A stretch of 9,803 nt of DNA from Acholeplasmataceae bacterium UBA5617 (GCA_002424575.1 DIKN01000058.1:1-9803), one strand, 5' to 3'. Shown: positions 1 through 7,332, counted from the first letter of the stretch. Numbers and translations: made by a program. The notes: a model not told the origin generated them from the letters alone.

Positions 1-54
1 CATCATATGGCGATGTCCTATGAAAATCTATACCATATCATATTAGGAGTGTAA
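1..54 (+). CDS. C-terminal end of an upstream gene (partial), possibly glycogen synthase
   Basis: Frame 1 is open from the window edge to a TAA stop and encodes 17 residues, HHMAMSYENLYHIILGV. The stop lies 3 nt before the glgC ATG, and the glgC ribosome binding site sits inside this reading frame, as expected for tightly packed genes of one operon. The short pattern S-Y-x-x-L-Y resembles the C-terminus of bacterial GlgA glycogen synthases (E. coli GlgA ends with a similar Y-x-x-LY helix), and glgA commonly neighbours glgC. That identification is a guess from few residues. It could equally be the tail of another glycogen gene or an open frame by chance. Confidence 0.5.
   Translation, partial: HHMAMSYENLYHIILGV
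45..51 (+). promoter_or_regulatory. Ribosome binding site of glgC
   Basis: AGGAGTG lies 6 nt before the ATG at 58. It supports that start and sits within the last codons of the upstream frame, which suggests translational coupling. Confidence 0.75.
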
Positions 55-57
55 AAC

Positions 58-1284
58 ATGGAAACCTTAGCATTAATTCTTGCCGGAGGAAAGGGAACCC
101 GCCTCGACATTCTGTCACAGCGCAGAAGCAAACCAGCGATGCCATTTGCTGGAAAGTTCCGTATCATCGACTTCACATTAAGCAATTGCACCCAATCAGG
201 CATCTATGACATTGGTATTCTCACCCAATACTTGCCGCTTTCGCTTAATGAGCACATCGGATCGGGTAAACCATGGGATCTTGACCGAAGAGATTCAGGG
301 GTTACACTTTTACAACCTCATAATTATTGGTACCTCGGAACGGCAGACGCTGTTTTAAAAAACTTGGAATTCATTCAACGCAGAGAGCCCAAATACGTAC
401 TCATCTTATCCGGTGACCATATCTATAAGATGGATTACCGCAAAATGATACAACAGCATAAAGAAACCGGTGCGAAACTTACCATTGCGTGTCAACCTGT
501 TGACTTTAAAGAAGTCTCTCGTTTTGGCATCATGTCGATCAACAAAGATAAAGAAATTGTCGAGTTTGAAGAAAAACCTAAAGTCTCGAAATCTAATCTC
601 GCTTCCATGGGTATCTATTTATTCGATTTTGATCTTTTAAAGAAGGTACTTCTTTCGATTAAACAGGATGATCTTGACTTTGGTAAACACATCATCCCTC
701 ATTTGATTGAAACCACACAAAAAGAAGTATATGCTTATCTCTTTGAAGATTATTGGATGGATGTAGGAACGTATGATTCTTATTTGGATACAAACCTCGC
801 AATGACCAAGGATTATACGGAGCTTGATCTCTACGATCCAACTTGGAAAGTCTATACCAAGAGCGAAGATTTACCACCTGTGAAAGTAGGTAGTAACTCA
901 CATATTCAAAATTCTTTAGTGTCAAACGGTTGTGTCATTGAAGGCACTGTGATCAATTCCGTCTTATCACCTGGTGTTCGCGTGGGTAAAGGATCAGTTG
1001 TTCGAAATTCTGTCATTTTAAACAATGTCATCATCAGTACGAATGTCACCATTGATCGCTGCATTTTGGATAAAAAGGTTACCGTTGGACGCAATGCATA
1101 TCTTGGCTATGGGGAAGATTATACGCCTAACCAAGAAAAACCTGATCTCTTACAATCCGGTATTACGGTGGTTGAAAAAGGTGCCATCATTCCCAGTGAA
1201 ACCAAGATTGGACGTAATTGTCGTATCTTCAGAACCGCACATTTCACCAGTCAAGAGATTAAGAGTGGTGCTACATTAGCCTAA
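58..1284 (+). CDS. glgC: Glucose-1-phosphate adenylyltransferase (ADP-glucose pyrophosphorylase)
   Basis: GlgC makes ADP-glucose from ATP and glucose-1-phosphate, the committed step of bacterial glycogen synthesis, in the cytosol. The 408-residue protein fits the family (about 380-430). The N-terminal nucleotidyltransferase domain shows the LAGGKGTRL nucleotide loop (8-16), RSKPAMPFAGKFRIIDF (23-39, with the conserved Lys25), GTADAV (94-99), SGDHIYKMDY (118-127, metal-binding Asp120), FEEKP (170-174, the sugar-phosphate-binding Lys173 by analogy with E. coli Lys195) and YWMDVGTYDSY (232-242). From about residue 275 the hexapeptide-like pattern of a left-handed beta-helix follows, as usual for allosteric and oligomerisation domains. 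All key residues are present, so the enzyme should be active. No glgD follows: glgC is the last gene of its unit and ends at a strong hairpin. Effector specificity cannot be read from the sequence. Confidence 0.96.
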   Translation: METLALILAGGKGTRLDILSQRRSKPAMPFAGKFRIIDFTLSNCTQSGIYDIGILTQYLPLSLNEHIGSGKPWDLDRRDSGVTLLQPHNYWYLGTADAVLKNLEFIQRREPKYVLILSGDHIYKMDYRKMIQQHKETGAKLTIACQPVDFKEVSRFGIMSINKDKEIVEFEEKPKVSKSNLASMGIYLFDFDLLKKVLLSIKQDDLDFGKHIIPHLIETTQKEVYAYLFEDYWMDVGTYDSYLDTNLAMTKDYTELDLYDPTWKVYTKSEDLPPVKVGSNSHIQNSLVSNGCVIEGTVINSVLSPGVRVGKGSVVRNSVILNNVIISTNVTIDRCILDKKVTVGRNAYLGYGEDYTPNQEKPDLLQSGITVVEKGAIIPSETKIGRNCRIFRTAHFTSQEIKSGATLA

Positions 1285-1288
1285 AAAT

Positions 1289-1318
1289 AAAACCGTCGCT
1301 TGAGCTGACGGTTTTTTT
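1289..1318. terminator. Bidirectional intrinsic terminator between glgC and the ywaF-like gene
   Basis: A 9-bp stem (AAAACCGTC at 1289-1297 with GACGGTTTT at 1307-1315) closes a 9-nt loop. On the plus strand it runs into seven T (1312-1318), ending glgC. On the minus strand it is followed by TTTATTTTT, serving the convergent gene. The stop codon of the minus-strand gene (1317-1319) overlaps the T run. Confidence 0.92.
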
Positions 1319-2123
1319 ATGCGCGTTGATAAAGTGGATCTTTGGTTAGATTGAGTTTTCCAATCAAAAGGCGGACACCCAAAACGATGCCTGCAACCAA
1401 ACTAAATCCAAAGAGGTAGATCAACAGGAATACGTGATGGGGAACGAGGGGTTGGAAAATCATTAAGACGGGAATACCATTTTCATACCATGGATTGATG
1501 AAAAACATGTTGAAGGTACCGTTTTGAATGACATGGTTATGGACTTGATTGAGTGTCATCGCAACGACCATGAGTACAAAGAACACAGAAGCAGCTTCTA
1601 AAAGGCTCTTCCATTTAAGATCAACATGATGTGCGAGTAATCCAAATCCTAAGATTGCCATACTGCCATGATGCACCATGGTTTGAATATTGATTCCTGT
1701 TGTTGTTACAAAGACAGTCGCTGGATAGATCACAACCGCTAATCCTGCAAAAAGCCCAAATGTCCCTAAAAAACTGAGCAGGGCATGTTTCATTTTCCCA
1801 GGTTTCAGGAAACTTGCAACAAGTGCCACATACATCGGTGTCGAGCAAAACTGAAAGGGAAAAGCATACCACTGATAGGAACCTTGTGCTTGGTAAGTGA
1901 AAATCACTTGCTTGTAAATTTCAAATCCAATTAAAAGTCCTGAGAATATCCACAACACACGGTTTAATTGATGGTCATTTAAACCTTTCATACGGGTGAT
2001 TGATAAAATGATACCTAAGGTGACACATATCAGTGAGAGGTATTGAAACCAAGAAGCTTGAAAACTTCCATAAAGCTCTGGTTGATTCATTTGTCCGTTT
2101 AAAAATTCTAAGATGGTTTGCAT
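1317..2123 (-). CDS. ywaF: YwaF/TIGR02206-type integral membrane protein, TMEM164-related putative acyltransferase
   Basis: This 268-residue protein is almost entirely hydrophobic, with about seven membrane segments (roughly 26-42, 56-76, 95-105, 113-135, 148-165, 175-192 and 228-255). The layout matches the bacterial YwaF (TIGR02206) family, which is related to animal TMEM164, a membrane acyltransferase acting on ether phospholipids. The segment FPFQFCSTPMYV places Cys93 after a conserved hydrophobic-polar run, and MVHHGSM holds His151/His152. A Cys/His pair of this kind is the proposed catalytic pair in TMEM164-like proteins. A later FNMFFINP segment (205-212) also fits the family. The function in bacteria is not established, so acyltransferase activity is inference. 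The ATG at 2123 has AAGGA 9 nt upstream. The gene is convergent with glgC and downstream of the ABC permease, with no terminator between them. Confidence 0.8.
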   Translation of the reverse strand: MQTILEFLNGQMNQPELYGSFQASWFQYLSLICVTLGIILSITRMKGLNDHQLNRVLWIFSGLLIGFEIYKQVIFTYQAQGSYQWYAFPFQFCSTPMYVALVASFLKPGKMKHALLSFLGTFGLFAGLAVVIYPATVFVTTTGINIQTMVHHGSMAILGFGLLAHHVDLKWKSLLEAASVFFVLMVVAMTLNQVHNHVIQNGTFNMFFINPWYENGIPVLMIFQPLVPHHVFLLIYLFGFSLVAGIVLGVRLLIGKLNLTKDPLYQRA

Positions 2124-2156
2124 GATGACTTGTCCTTATCGTTAACATTCTTACCC

Positions 2157-2165
2157 ATTATAGCA
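2157..2165 (-). promoter_or_regulatory. Probable extended -10 promoter of the ywaF-like gene
   Basis: Read on the minus strand this is TGCTATAAT, a perfect TATAAT with the extended -10 TGn. The -35 position holds only TTCGTG, a poor match. Transcription would start near 2150, giving a leader of about 27 nt that contains the AAGGA ribosome site. A 5-bp inverted repeat (GTGTT-4-AACAC, 2169-2182) lies just upstream. Confidence 0.6.
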
Positions 2166-2215
2166 CAGGTGTTATGCAACACGAACTGGATATCATGCAT
2201 TTTATCTTTTTTTAT

Positions 2216-3028
2216 TTATACGATTTCTCTTTTCTTAAATGCAATAAACGATAGCACAATCACGATGAGTGTGAGGATGCCAAAAATGCCAAAATTGAGC
2301 CATTCAAAGTCACGTTGATTTTTTAAAAAGCCTACGGGTTCTGCGAATGTAAAGGGAGATAAAAAGCGAAGTAAACGCAGTATATGATTATCAGTGGCAT
2401 ACGCAATGGTTGTGATCACATAAAGTGGAATGGGGATAATCAAAGGAAAAAGTGTCGATGATCCTGGTTTCATCACCAGGCTTAATCCCATGGATAAAAA
2501 GGCAATCATGACGAGCATGAGTCCATCAAAAAAACCGAAGATAAATAGAGCGCTGATGTTTTCATCCGGTGCAACGATTGAAAATCCTAAGGCGATAATG
2601 CCCAATTGGATGAGCATAAACAAAAGGATTTGAACAAAAACAGCGATCATTTTTTCTAACAGATACGATGAGCGAGTGATTGGCAATGTATAAAGCATTT
2701 CAGCTGTTTTTTCACGATCATCGCGATTGATGATGCTAAAACCGAGCAGTGATGCAAACATACCTGCAGCGATCTGCATAAACATCGCACCTTCTGTAGC
2801 AAAATACTCAATACCATTGCTTGGAATCCCACCAAAAATGTCGATGAAATCTAAGAATGAGTATTCTAAGGATTCCAATTGCTCGATCACATGATTGATC
2901 GCATCCATCATGTCTTGAACGATGGGATATATGATGATGACAAAGAACAGTGATAATCCCAAGCCTAATGACCAGATCAGTGTTGATTTTATATTTCTTT
3001 TCATATCCAACATAAAGAGTTTCATCAT
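2216..3028 (-). CDS. ABC-2 type transporter permease
   Basis: This membrane subunit of an ABC-2 exporter would pair with the ATPase encoded immediately upstream. The 270-residue protein has about six membrane segments (roughly 15-36, 83-100, 127-152, 160-185, 193-210 and 244-264) and a long extracytoplasmic stretch between the first two. Residues 105-126 carry the ABC-2 coupling pattern E-K-T-A-E-M-L-Y-T-L-P-I-T-R-S, ending in E-K, typical of this permease class. The first ATG overlaps the ATPase stop by 4 nt (ATGA). A strong AGGAGG at 3033-3038 lies 4 nt before this ATG but 7 nt before the second ATG (3023-3025), so the protein may really begin at Met2. The substrate is unknown: such pairs export peptides, antibiotics, lipids or sodium. 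After the stop I see no clear intrinsic terminator. Confidence 0.88.
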   Translation of the reverse strand: MMKLFMLDMKRNIKSTLIWSLGLGLSLFFVIIIYPIVQDMMDAINHVIEQLESLEYSFLDFIDIFGGIPSNGIEYFATEGAMFMQIAAGMFASLLGFSIINRDDREKTAEMLYTLPITRSSYLLEKMIAVFVQILLFMLIQLGIIALGFSIVAPDENISALFIFGFFDGLMLVMIAFLSMGLSLVMKPGSSTLFPLIIPIPLYVITTIAYATDNHILRLLRFLSPFTFAEPVGFLKNQRDFEWLNFGIFGILTLIVIVLSFIAFKKREIV

Positions 3029-3891
3029 CGATCCTCCTTTTCATAATAAACACTGAAAAGTTCTTCTAAATCGATGTTTCTTATCACAAGATCCATCAAA
3101 CGGTATTGCGAAAGATACTGCATGAGTGTTTGGATATCACCTTGATACGTATAGTGTGAACATCCAATCTCATCTTTGATGTATGTCAGTCCTTCAAGGG
3201 ACATATTTTGATAGTTTGGCCAAATGATAATGCGCTTGCTTTCTTCTTTTCGAATATCTGTCATATGTCGAGTAAACAAGATTTTTCCCTCTTTGATGAG
3301 TGCGACACGGTCACACACTTTTTCGATCTCAGATAACATATGAGAGGATAGAAAGATGGTTTTACCTAACCGTTTTTGTTCGAGGATTAAATCTAAGAAT
3401 ACATGCTGCATGCGCGGATCAAGTCCTGAAGTGGGTTCATCCAAAATAAGAAGTTTGGGTTGATGCATCATCGCAATCACGATGCCCACTTTCTTTTTAT
3501 TGCCAAAAGAGAGCGATCCAAACTTCTTTTCAACATCTAAATCGAGAACATCGATCAGACGTGTCACATAAAGTTCATCGACCTGCTGCATGCTTTTAAA
3601 AAAGGCGAGAATAGATTTGACGTTCATTTCATTAAAAAAGTAGGACTCAGATGGCATGTAACCCACATCTTTTAAATGATGCTGCATACCAACATAGATC
3701 GGATGACCAAAGAGGTGAATTTCGCCTTCTGAGAGTGATATGAGACCGAGCATCGCTCGAATGAGTGTTGTTTTTCCTGATCCGTTGGGTCCAACAAACC
3801 CGAAAATTTCACCCGGTTGAACCTCGAGTGATACATCTTCAATACCCCGTGATAAACCGTAATATTTTTTCGCGTGTAATACTGTGATCAA
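3025..3891 (-). CDS. ABC transporter ATP-binding protein
   Basis: This is the cytoplasmic ATPase driving the ABC-2 permease encoded directly downstream. Residues are numbered from the TTG start at 3891 (288 residues): Walker A GPNGSGKTT (34-42), signature LSFGN (127-131, a variant of LSGGQ), Walker B LLILDEPTSGLDP (147-159, with Asp151 and catalytic Glu152) and H-loop His184 in SSH. The Q-loop region reads VGYMPSE and lacks the usual Gln. The C-terminal 80 residues after KEGKIL are a poorly conserved extension, as in NatA/YhcH-like exporters. I prefer the TTG over an upstream in-frame GTG at 3900: AGGGGGTG (3898-3905), which contains that GTG, is a near-perfect ribosome site 6 nt from the TTG, and the protein then begins M-I-T-V-L-H-A-K-K-Y-Y-G, like its relatives. 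recD2 stops 12 nt upstream, so the genes are very likely cotranscribed. Confidence 0.9.
   Translation of the reverse strand: MITVLHAKKYYGLSRGIEDVSLEVQPGEIFGFVGPNGSGKTTLIRAMLGLISLSEGEIHLFGHPIYVGMQHHLKDVGYMPSESYFFNEMNVKSILAFFKSMQQVDELYVTRLIDVLDLDVEKKFGSLSFGNKKKVGIVIAMMHQPKLLILDEPTSGLDPRMQHVFLDLILEQKRLGKTIFLSSHMLSEIEKVCDRVALIKEGKILFTRHMTDIRKEESKRIIIWPNYQNMSLEGLTYIKDEIGCSHYTYQGDIQTLMQYLSQYRLMDLVIRNIDLEELFSVYYEKEDR
3033..3038 (-). promoter_or_regulatory. Ribosome binding site of the ABC permease
   Basis: AGGAGG on the minus strand, inside the end of the ATPase gene. The spacing is 4 nt to the first ATG (3028) and 7 nt to the second (3025); the second is the more usual distance and forms a TGATG stop-start junction. 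Confidence 0.8.
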
Positions 3892-3897
3892 AGATTC

Positions 3898-3905
3898 CAC
3901 CCCCT
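3898..3905 (-). promoter_or_regulatory. Ribosome binding site of the ABC ATPase, deciding a TTG start
   Basis: The minus strand reads AGGGGGTG, one substitution from the ideal AGGAGGTG and still able to pair by a G-U wobble. It overlaps the recD2 stop codon TAG (3904-3906). It lies 6 nt from TTG (3889-3891), whereas the GTG at 3898-3900 is part of the site itself and so is unlikely to be the start. Confidence 0.7.
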
Positions 3906-6123
3906 ACATAAAGTCATATGGAGATAAAGCATCCAAAGGATCAATCGCCTCATCAGGTGGTTGAATCACACCCATCAAGCGCTTCGATAATGTCGTTTGT
4001 CTTTTTTCAGACAAGTGGTTTGATGCATAAATCAAAAGATTCATATCACCCAAGATGATTAAAAAGCGCTTCGCTCGCGTGATTGCGGTATAGATTAACT
4101 CTTTTTTTAGCATATGCATGTAACTTTTAATCATCGGCATCATCACGATTTTATACTCACTACCTTGAGATTTATGGATACTGATCGCATACGCTAAGTT
4201 GATTTCTTCGAGATCGACTTTTTCATACATGACATCATTATCATCATAGCTGACGATCATATAAGGATCATCTTGAGCATTGAGTTTGATCGCTTTGATA
4301 ACACCAATGTCACCATTCATGATCATCCGTTCGGGATCATTGACCAATTGAATGACTTTATCACCGACATAGTAAGTCTTATCGCCATACGTCATTTTTT
4401 TATCTTTTTTAGGATTAAATGCTTCTTGCATCGCTTGATTGAGTGCATCAATCCCAAGTTCACCCTTATACATGGGTGCGAGTATTTGAATATCATCAAT
4501 CATCGAGTAACCTTCTTGAAGCGCACCTTGAACCTGTTTGATGATGGTTTCTTTGATTTTTTCATAGGATGTCCGGTAAAGATAAACATCTTGTTCACTG
4601 ACTAAATCATCATAACTCACTTGCTGTTCGTTGACTCTGCGCGCTAAACGGATAATCTTTGAGTCTTTTGCTTGACGATGAATTTGGGTTAATCGGACAG
4701 TTGGTATGCGATTACTTTCAATCAAATCACTTAAGATTTGTCCCGGACCTACGGAGGGTAGCTGATCGACATCCCCCACCACGATGACTTGAGCGCCTTC
4801 TTTAATCGCTCCAAAAAGTTTTCTTGCAAGAAAGAGATCGATCATCGATGCTTCATCGATGATGATGAGATCATGCGGCATGAGATGATGTTCATCATAG
4901 AGAAATTCTCCATCATAACTAAAACCTAAATGGCGATGAATCGTTTTTGCGTCCATATCTAAAAGTTCTTTCATGCGCTTAGCAGCGCGACCAGTTGGTG
5001 CCATCAACCCTATTTTTTCATAGATCGCAGGGTTTTTGTAGTTCAAATGATAATACTTGCGATAGACGTCTAAAAGACCATCAATAATGGTCGTTTTGCC
5101 TGTACCAGGTCCACCGGTGATGATGGTAAATCGATGGGACAGAGCTGTCAAAATGGCTTCTTTTTGAACGTCAGTATAACGTATATTTTTTTGAATCTCG
5201 GTGGCATCCAACAACGTCTCTAAATAATCTTTGTCAATTGAAAGAGGTTCTTGTCCAACCAGAAGGTTTAACTTTTCGGCTAAAAGAACTTCAGAGAAAT
5301 AGGTTTGTGCTAAATAGTAACGATCCTCTTCAACGATCATTCGTTTCTCTTCAACCAATGCATCAAGTTCAAGATCGAGAGTCATGGTTTCACCCAATGC
5401 TTGATAGCTATACGTTTCCAATTGTTCTTTGAAGAGATAAAGGTCACCATTTTGATACGCAATGGTCTCTAAAGCATATAAAATGGCAGCGCGAATGCGG
5501 CGTAGATCATCTTTGGGTACACCTAATTTCCGTGCGATTTCATCGGCTTTTATAAACCCAATACCTTCAATATCATCGATCAAACGATAGGGGTTTTCTT
5601 CTAGTTTTTCAAGAGTAAGCATCTGGTATTTGCTCAAAAGTTTCATCGCGAGTTTACCCGATAATTCATACCCGTAAAGTGCGACCAAGATATGCTCATG
5701 TGTCTGATTTTCAATCAATTGTTGATAGAATTTTTCGATGCGAACAGCGGATAATCCGATTGCTTTTAGAACCGTCTTATCTTTCATGATGATTTGAATC
5801 GCGTCATAACCTAAATGATCCACGATTTTTTCTGCGGTTTTAGGACCAATACCATGGAAAAAAGGTGAGGATAGATAGCTGATCAATCCAGAGCGGCTTT
5901 GTTCTTCACATTTTTTAAAGGACTCGACTTTGAGTTGTTCCCCGTACGTATTATGTTTAACCCATGAACCACAAAACTCATAACTGATATCTTCACTGAC
6001 GACGGGAAAATAACCAACGATGGTATACATCTGGTTGTTTTCGGTGATGATGCGTGCAATGGAATAACTGTTTTCATCATTATGAAAAACGTAATTTTTA
6101 ATCTTGCCCGTGATGCAATCCAT
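3904..6123 (-). CDS. recD2: ATP-dependent RecD-like DNA helicase RecD2
   Basis: RecD2 is an SF1B 5'-3' DNA helicase. It acts without RecBC and in Bacillus (YrrC) helps replication-fork progression and DNA repair. The 739-residue protein is close to family length (715 in Deinococcus, about 800 in Bacillus). The N-terminal OB-like region (1-70) is followed by helix-hairpin-helix motifs (GIGPKTAEKIVDHLG at 91-105; IEGIGFIKADEIARKLG at 185-201). The helicase core has Gln320 of the Q motif, motif I GGPGTGKTT (337-345), Ia APTGRAAKRM (375-384), II DEASM (423-427), III GDVDQLPSVGPGQ (450-462), IV LTQIHRQ (478-484), V around AYAISIHKSQGSE (644-656) and VI YTAITRAKR (678-686, arginine finger). Nothing is missing. 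It is the first gene of a unit with the ABC exporter. The ATG has GAGG 7 nt upstream. Its position just after mnmA resembles the trmU-yrrB-yrrC order of Bacillus subtilis. Confidence 0.96.
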   Translation of the reverse strand: MDCITGKIKNYVFHNDENSYSIARIITENNQMYTIVGYFPVVSEDISYEFCGSWVKHNTYGEQLKVESFKKCEEQSRSGLISYLSSPFFHGIGPKTAEKIVDHLGYDAIQIIMKDKTVLKAIGLSAVRIEKFYQQLIENQTHEHILVALYGYELSGKLAMKLLSKYQMLTLEKLEENPYRLIDDIEGIGFIKADEIARKLGVPKDDLRRIRAAILYALETIAYQNGDLYLFKEQLETYSYQALGETMTLDLELDALVEEKRMIVEEDRYYLAQTYFSEVLLAEKLNLLVGQEPLSIDKDYLETLLDATEIQKNIRYTDVQKEAILTALSHRFTIITGGPGTGKTTIIDGLLDVYRKYYHLNYKNPAIYEKIGLMAPTGRAAKRMKELLDMDAKTIHRHLGFSYDGEFLYDEHHLMPHDLIIIDEASMIDLFLARKLFGAIKEGAQVIVVGDVDQLPSVGPGQILSDLIESNRIPTVRLTQIHRQAKDSKIIRLARRVNEQQVSYDDLVSEQDVYLYRTSYEKIKETIIKQVQGALQEGYSMIDDIQILAPMYKGELGIDALNQAMQEAFNPKKDKKMTYGDKTYYVGDKVIQLVNDPERMIMNGDIGVIKAIKLNAQDDPYMIVSYDDNDVMYEKVDLEEINLAYAISIHKSQGSEYKIVMMPMIKSYMHMLKKELIYTAITRAKRFLIILGDMNLLIYASNHLSEKRQTTLSKRLMGVIQPPDEAIDPLDALSPYDFM

Positions 6124-6153
6124 TGTTTTCCTCGATTCGTTAGGTTTATTGTT

Positions 6154-6162
6154 ATTATACCA
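6154..6162 (-). promoter_or_regulatory. Probable extended -10 promoter of recD2
   Basis: The minus strand reads TGGTATAAT: a consensus -10 with the extended TGn. The -35 region falls in the T run of the mnmA terminator and has no TTGACA-like match. Transcription would begin near 6147, giving a leader of about 24 nt. Confidence 0.65.
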
Positions 6163-6175
6163 TCATCAGACGATG

Positions 6176-6199
6176 AAAAAAAGGAACCGAAGTTCCTTT
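6176..6199 (-). terminator. Intrinsic terminator after mnmA
   Basis: On the minus strand AAAGGAAC pairs with GTTCCTTT around a TTCG tetraloop, a very stable RNA hairpin, followed by an unbroken T run to 6176. The stem begins within the mnmA stop codon (6198-6200). It closes the nadD-nadE-mnmA unit and separates it from recD2. Confidence 0.93.
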
Positions 6200-7328
6200 A
6201 ACTATACTGGCGACGTTTTTTCTCCATATAGACCTCATGAATAAAACCCGACCCCACACAGACATCTCCTTGATAAAATGCACAGACTTGTCCTGGTGTT
6301 ACAGCACGAATTTTTTCTGGGTAAGTCACACGAATCGTTTTCTCATCGATCCATTCGACAAAAACATCGTTATCCTGTTGACGATAGCGAAATTTCGCTG
6401 TCATCTTTCCCTGTGATTTAGGTCCTCGCCAAACAACATCGGTGATCAATGCTTCATCGGAATAGAGATGAGGGTGATGGAAACCTGGCTCAACAAAAAG
6501 GGTGTTGGTGGTTAAATCTTTCCCCACAACATACCATGCATCGAGTTCTTCTTTTGTCCCACCGATGCCTAAACCCTTCCGTTGGCCAATCGTATAATTC
6601 ATCAGTCCAAAATGCTCTTTGATGATGGTTCCATCAAGACGTTTCATCAACCCTTTTTGTGCGGGAAGATAATTCGACAAAAAGTCTGCAAAATGGCGTT
6701 CTCCGATAAAACAAATACCCGTCGAATCTTTCTTGGTGGCTGTTGCTAGACCCTGTTCAAGTGCCATTTTACGAACATCTTTTTTATCGAGATGACCGAT
6801 GGGAAACATGACGTTTTTTAATTGATCCTCGCGAAGTTGCGATAAAAAATAGGTTTGATCTTTATTCGAATCGACGGCACGAAGAAGCTTAGGATAATCG
6901 CCATCGCGATCAATTTGTGCATAATGCCCCATCGCAATGTAGTCTGGATTAAATCGTTTAGCATAATCAACAAAAGCTTCAAATTTTATTTCATTGTTGC
7001 ATAAAACATCTGGGTTTGGTGTTCGATTCTTTTTATATTCATCAAGAAAATAAGTGAATACGCGATCCCAATAATCATCGATAAAGTCGACTTTATGTAA
7101 CATAATCCCTAATTTATCCGCTACTTTTTTTGCATCTTGATAATCTTTTTCTTGTTCACAAACCTCATCCCAAACGGTGGGATTTCCTTTGATATCTAAG
7201 TTTGTTGCACTATCCCAGTTACGCATAAAAACGGCTTCAACATCATAGCCGTCTTTTAATAGGAGATAGGCAGCAACCGATGAATCGACACCGCCGCTTA
7301 ATCCAATAATGACTTTCTTTTTGTTCAT
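6198..7328 (-). CDS. mnmA: tRNA-uridine 2-sulfurtransferase MnmA
   Basis: MnmA adenylates and then thiolates U34 of tRNA-Lys, -Glu and -Gln to give 2-thiouridine, taking sulfur from a cysteine desulfurase relay. It is a cytosolic enzyme. At 376 residues it is full length. The ATP PP-loop GLSGGVDSS is at 9-17. The two catalytic cysteines are Cys110 in TPNPDVLCNNEIKF (103-116) and Cys206 in TGICFIGER (203-211). MGHYAQ (133-138), KDQTYFLSQL (156-165) and GQRKGLGIGG (248-257) are family signatures, and the C-terminal beta-barrel that closes over the tRNA is present (from about 290). The ATG lies 4 nt after the nadE stop and has only a weak AAGTGA ribosome site, so translation probably depends on nadE. 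It is the last gene of its unit. No cysteine desulfurase gene is in the window. Confidence 0.97.
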   Translation of the reverse strand: MNKKKVIIGLSGGVDSSVAAYLLLKDGYDVEAVFMRNWDSATNLDIKGNPTVWDEVCEQEKDYQDAKKVADKLGIMLHKVDFIDDYWDRVFTYFLDEYKKNRTPNPDVLCNNEIKFEAFVDYAKRFNPDYIAMGHYAQIDRDGDYPKLLRAVDSNKDQTYFLSQLREDQLKNVMFPIGHLDKKDVRKMALEQGLATATKKDSTGICFIGERHFADFLSNYLPAQKGLMKRLDGTIIKEHFGLMNYTIGQRKGLGIGGTKEELDAWYVVGKDLTTNTLFVEPGFHHPHLYSDEALITDVVWRGPKSQGKMTAKFRYRQQDNDVFVEWIDEKTIRVTYPEKIRAVTPGQVCAFYQGDVCVGSGFIHEVYMEKKRRQYS

Positions 7329-7332
7329 AACT

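Noticed and set aside
1025..1279. Open frames in other phases across glgC, including an 84-codon plus-strand frame
   Set aside because: They are shadows of the glgC coding sequence, with no independent start signal or family resemblance.
1621..1872. Use of the UGA=Trp code (mycoplasma type)
   Set aside because: TGA ends nadE and the ABC ATPase exactly at neighbouring starts, and all conserved Trp positions checked use TGG.
2169..2182. Inverted repeat GTGTT-ATGC-AACAC upstream of the ywaF-like gene as an operator
   Set aside because: The arms are only 5 bp and there is no regulator or second copy in the window, so chance is a sufficient explanation.
4273..4605. A 110-codon open frame on the plus strand opposite recD2
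   Set aside because: It lies wholly antisense to the conserved recD2 helicase, has no ribosome site or recognisable domain, and its composition mirrors the codon bias of the opposite strand.
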